From Methanoregulaceae archaeon (GTDB lineage Archaea > Halobacteriota > Methanomicrobia > Methanomicrobiales > Methanospirillaceae), in contig JAJRBP010000262.1 of the NCBI GenBank assembly GCA_028679405.1, forward strand, positions 1-14,053: 14,053 bases of DNA, in the 5' to 3' direction. The notes beneath the pieces were generated by a model that was not told the DNA's origin, did not search any database, and saw nothing but the letters and a program-made list of their open reading frames with translations. Below are positions 13,660 through 14,053 of this stretch, one piece after another; position 1 is the stretch's first letter, and each line of letters starts with the position of its first letter. The position numbers and the translations under genes were made by a program.

Positions 13660-13685
13660 TTCTGGGCGCAGAAGGAGCGCCAGAA
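13660..13685. promoter_or_regulatory. Inverted repeat in the acs-argC divergent region
   Basis: TTCTGGGCGC (13660-13669) and GCGCCAGAA (13677-13685) pair over nine positions with one bulged G around a seven-base loop. It lies upstream of a possible argC TATA (ATTATACGG, about 13699-13707) and could be a regulatory site. Confidence 0.3.
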
Positions 13686-13765
13686 TCGGTCAAATTTTCA
13701 TTATACGGGTTTATCGATGAACCTCTGGACAACCATTAAGTTTGTTGAATCATCATACTGTTCCT

Positions 13766-14053
13766 ATGAAAATCGCAATAATCGCTGCATCCGGCTATAC
13801 GGGAGGGGAGCTGCTCCGGCTTCTCCTCTTGCACCCGAAATCGGAGGTGGTCTGCGCTACGTCTCGCAGGCTTGCAGGAACCCCCGTCGCGAAGGAACAT
13901 CCCCATCTCAAGGGCCTGATCGATCTGGATTTCGGGAATCCAAAGACCGATGAGATCGATGCGGATTTTGCATTTCTTGCCGTTCCACATACTGCTGCGA
14001 TGGAATATGCGAGGGGTCTCCTTGACCGGGGGATCAAGTCTGTGGATCTGAGT
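13766..14053 (+). CDS. argC: N-acetyl-gamma-glutamyl-phosphate reductase, N-terminal part (cut by window edge)
   Basis: The frame from the ATG at 13766 is open to the last base (96 codons). The product begins [20 protein letters not shown] and continues with [24 protein letters not shown] and [15 protein letters not shown], the NADP-binding Rossmann fold and the first substrate-domain residues of ArgC. The enzyme reduces N-acetylglutamyl phosphate to the semialdehyde in arginine synthesis, in the cytoplasm. The Rossmann motif reads A-A-S-G-Y-T-G, with Ala in place of the usual first Gly, a mild oddity. No Shine-Dalgarno is visible, so the transcript may have a short leader or none. It is divergent from acs, 297 bases apart. 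The catalytic Cys lies beyond the window, so completeness cannot be judged. Confidence 0.9.
   Translation, partial: MKIAIIAASGYTGGELLRLLLLHPKSEVVCATSRRLAGTPVAKEHPHLKGLIDLDFGNPKTDEIDADFAFLAVPHTAAMEYARGLLDRGIKSVDLS

Overview
The window looks like the chromosome of a methanogenic archaeon, most likely of the order Methanomicrobiales. This is inferred from family content: a long-form TrpB2 tryptophan synthase beta chain, a COG3199-type NAD kinase, short TPR proteins, very large PAS/GAF proteins with an archaeal-style winged helix, an AMP-forming acetyl-CoA synthetase and ArgC. AT-rich archaeal-style promoter elements sit in front of several genes. No rRNA, tRNA, CRISPR array, transposase or phage gene was seen.

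Layout. Bases 1-462 hold a small coiled-coil hypothetical gene whose frame is open to the left edge. Bases 548-3029 are a two-gene + strand operon, trpB2 followed by a predicted NAD kinase. Bases 3135-4967 carry three short minus-strand TPR genes of 117 residues each. The outer two lie in a roughly 490-bp direct repeat that includes promoter, leader and coding region; the middle one is a more distant paralogue. Bases 5195-10089 carry two + strand paralogues that start with the same winged-helix DNA-binding domain and continue with PAS and GAF sensor domains, without any histidine kinase module. A 428-bp gap between them contains a strongly folded element with a T8 run on the minus strand, a candidate small RNA. 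Bases 10274-13468 are a minus-strand operon of acs and an OFA-family MFS carrier. The window ends in the first 96 codons of argC, divergent from acs.

How the parts may work together. acs plus the carrier suggests uptake and activation of acetate (or another small monocarboxylate) as a carbon source. trpB2 with the NAD kinase is a biosynthetic/cofactor pair. The most unusual part is the middle: triplicated mini-TPR genes next to duplicated winged-helix/PAS/GAF regulators. Both regulator genes have the same 10-base word plus spaced tetramer (ATGCACGGCA-N9-TGCA) in their upstream DNA, and one copy also faces the third TPR gene. This could be a local sensor-regulator module with its own operator, but that is inference. 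The nearly identical TPR leaders also encode a conserved 21-residue upstream ORF ending just before the TPR start codon.
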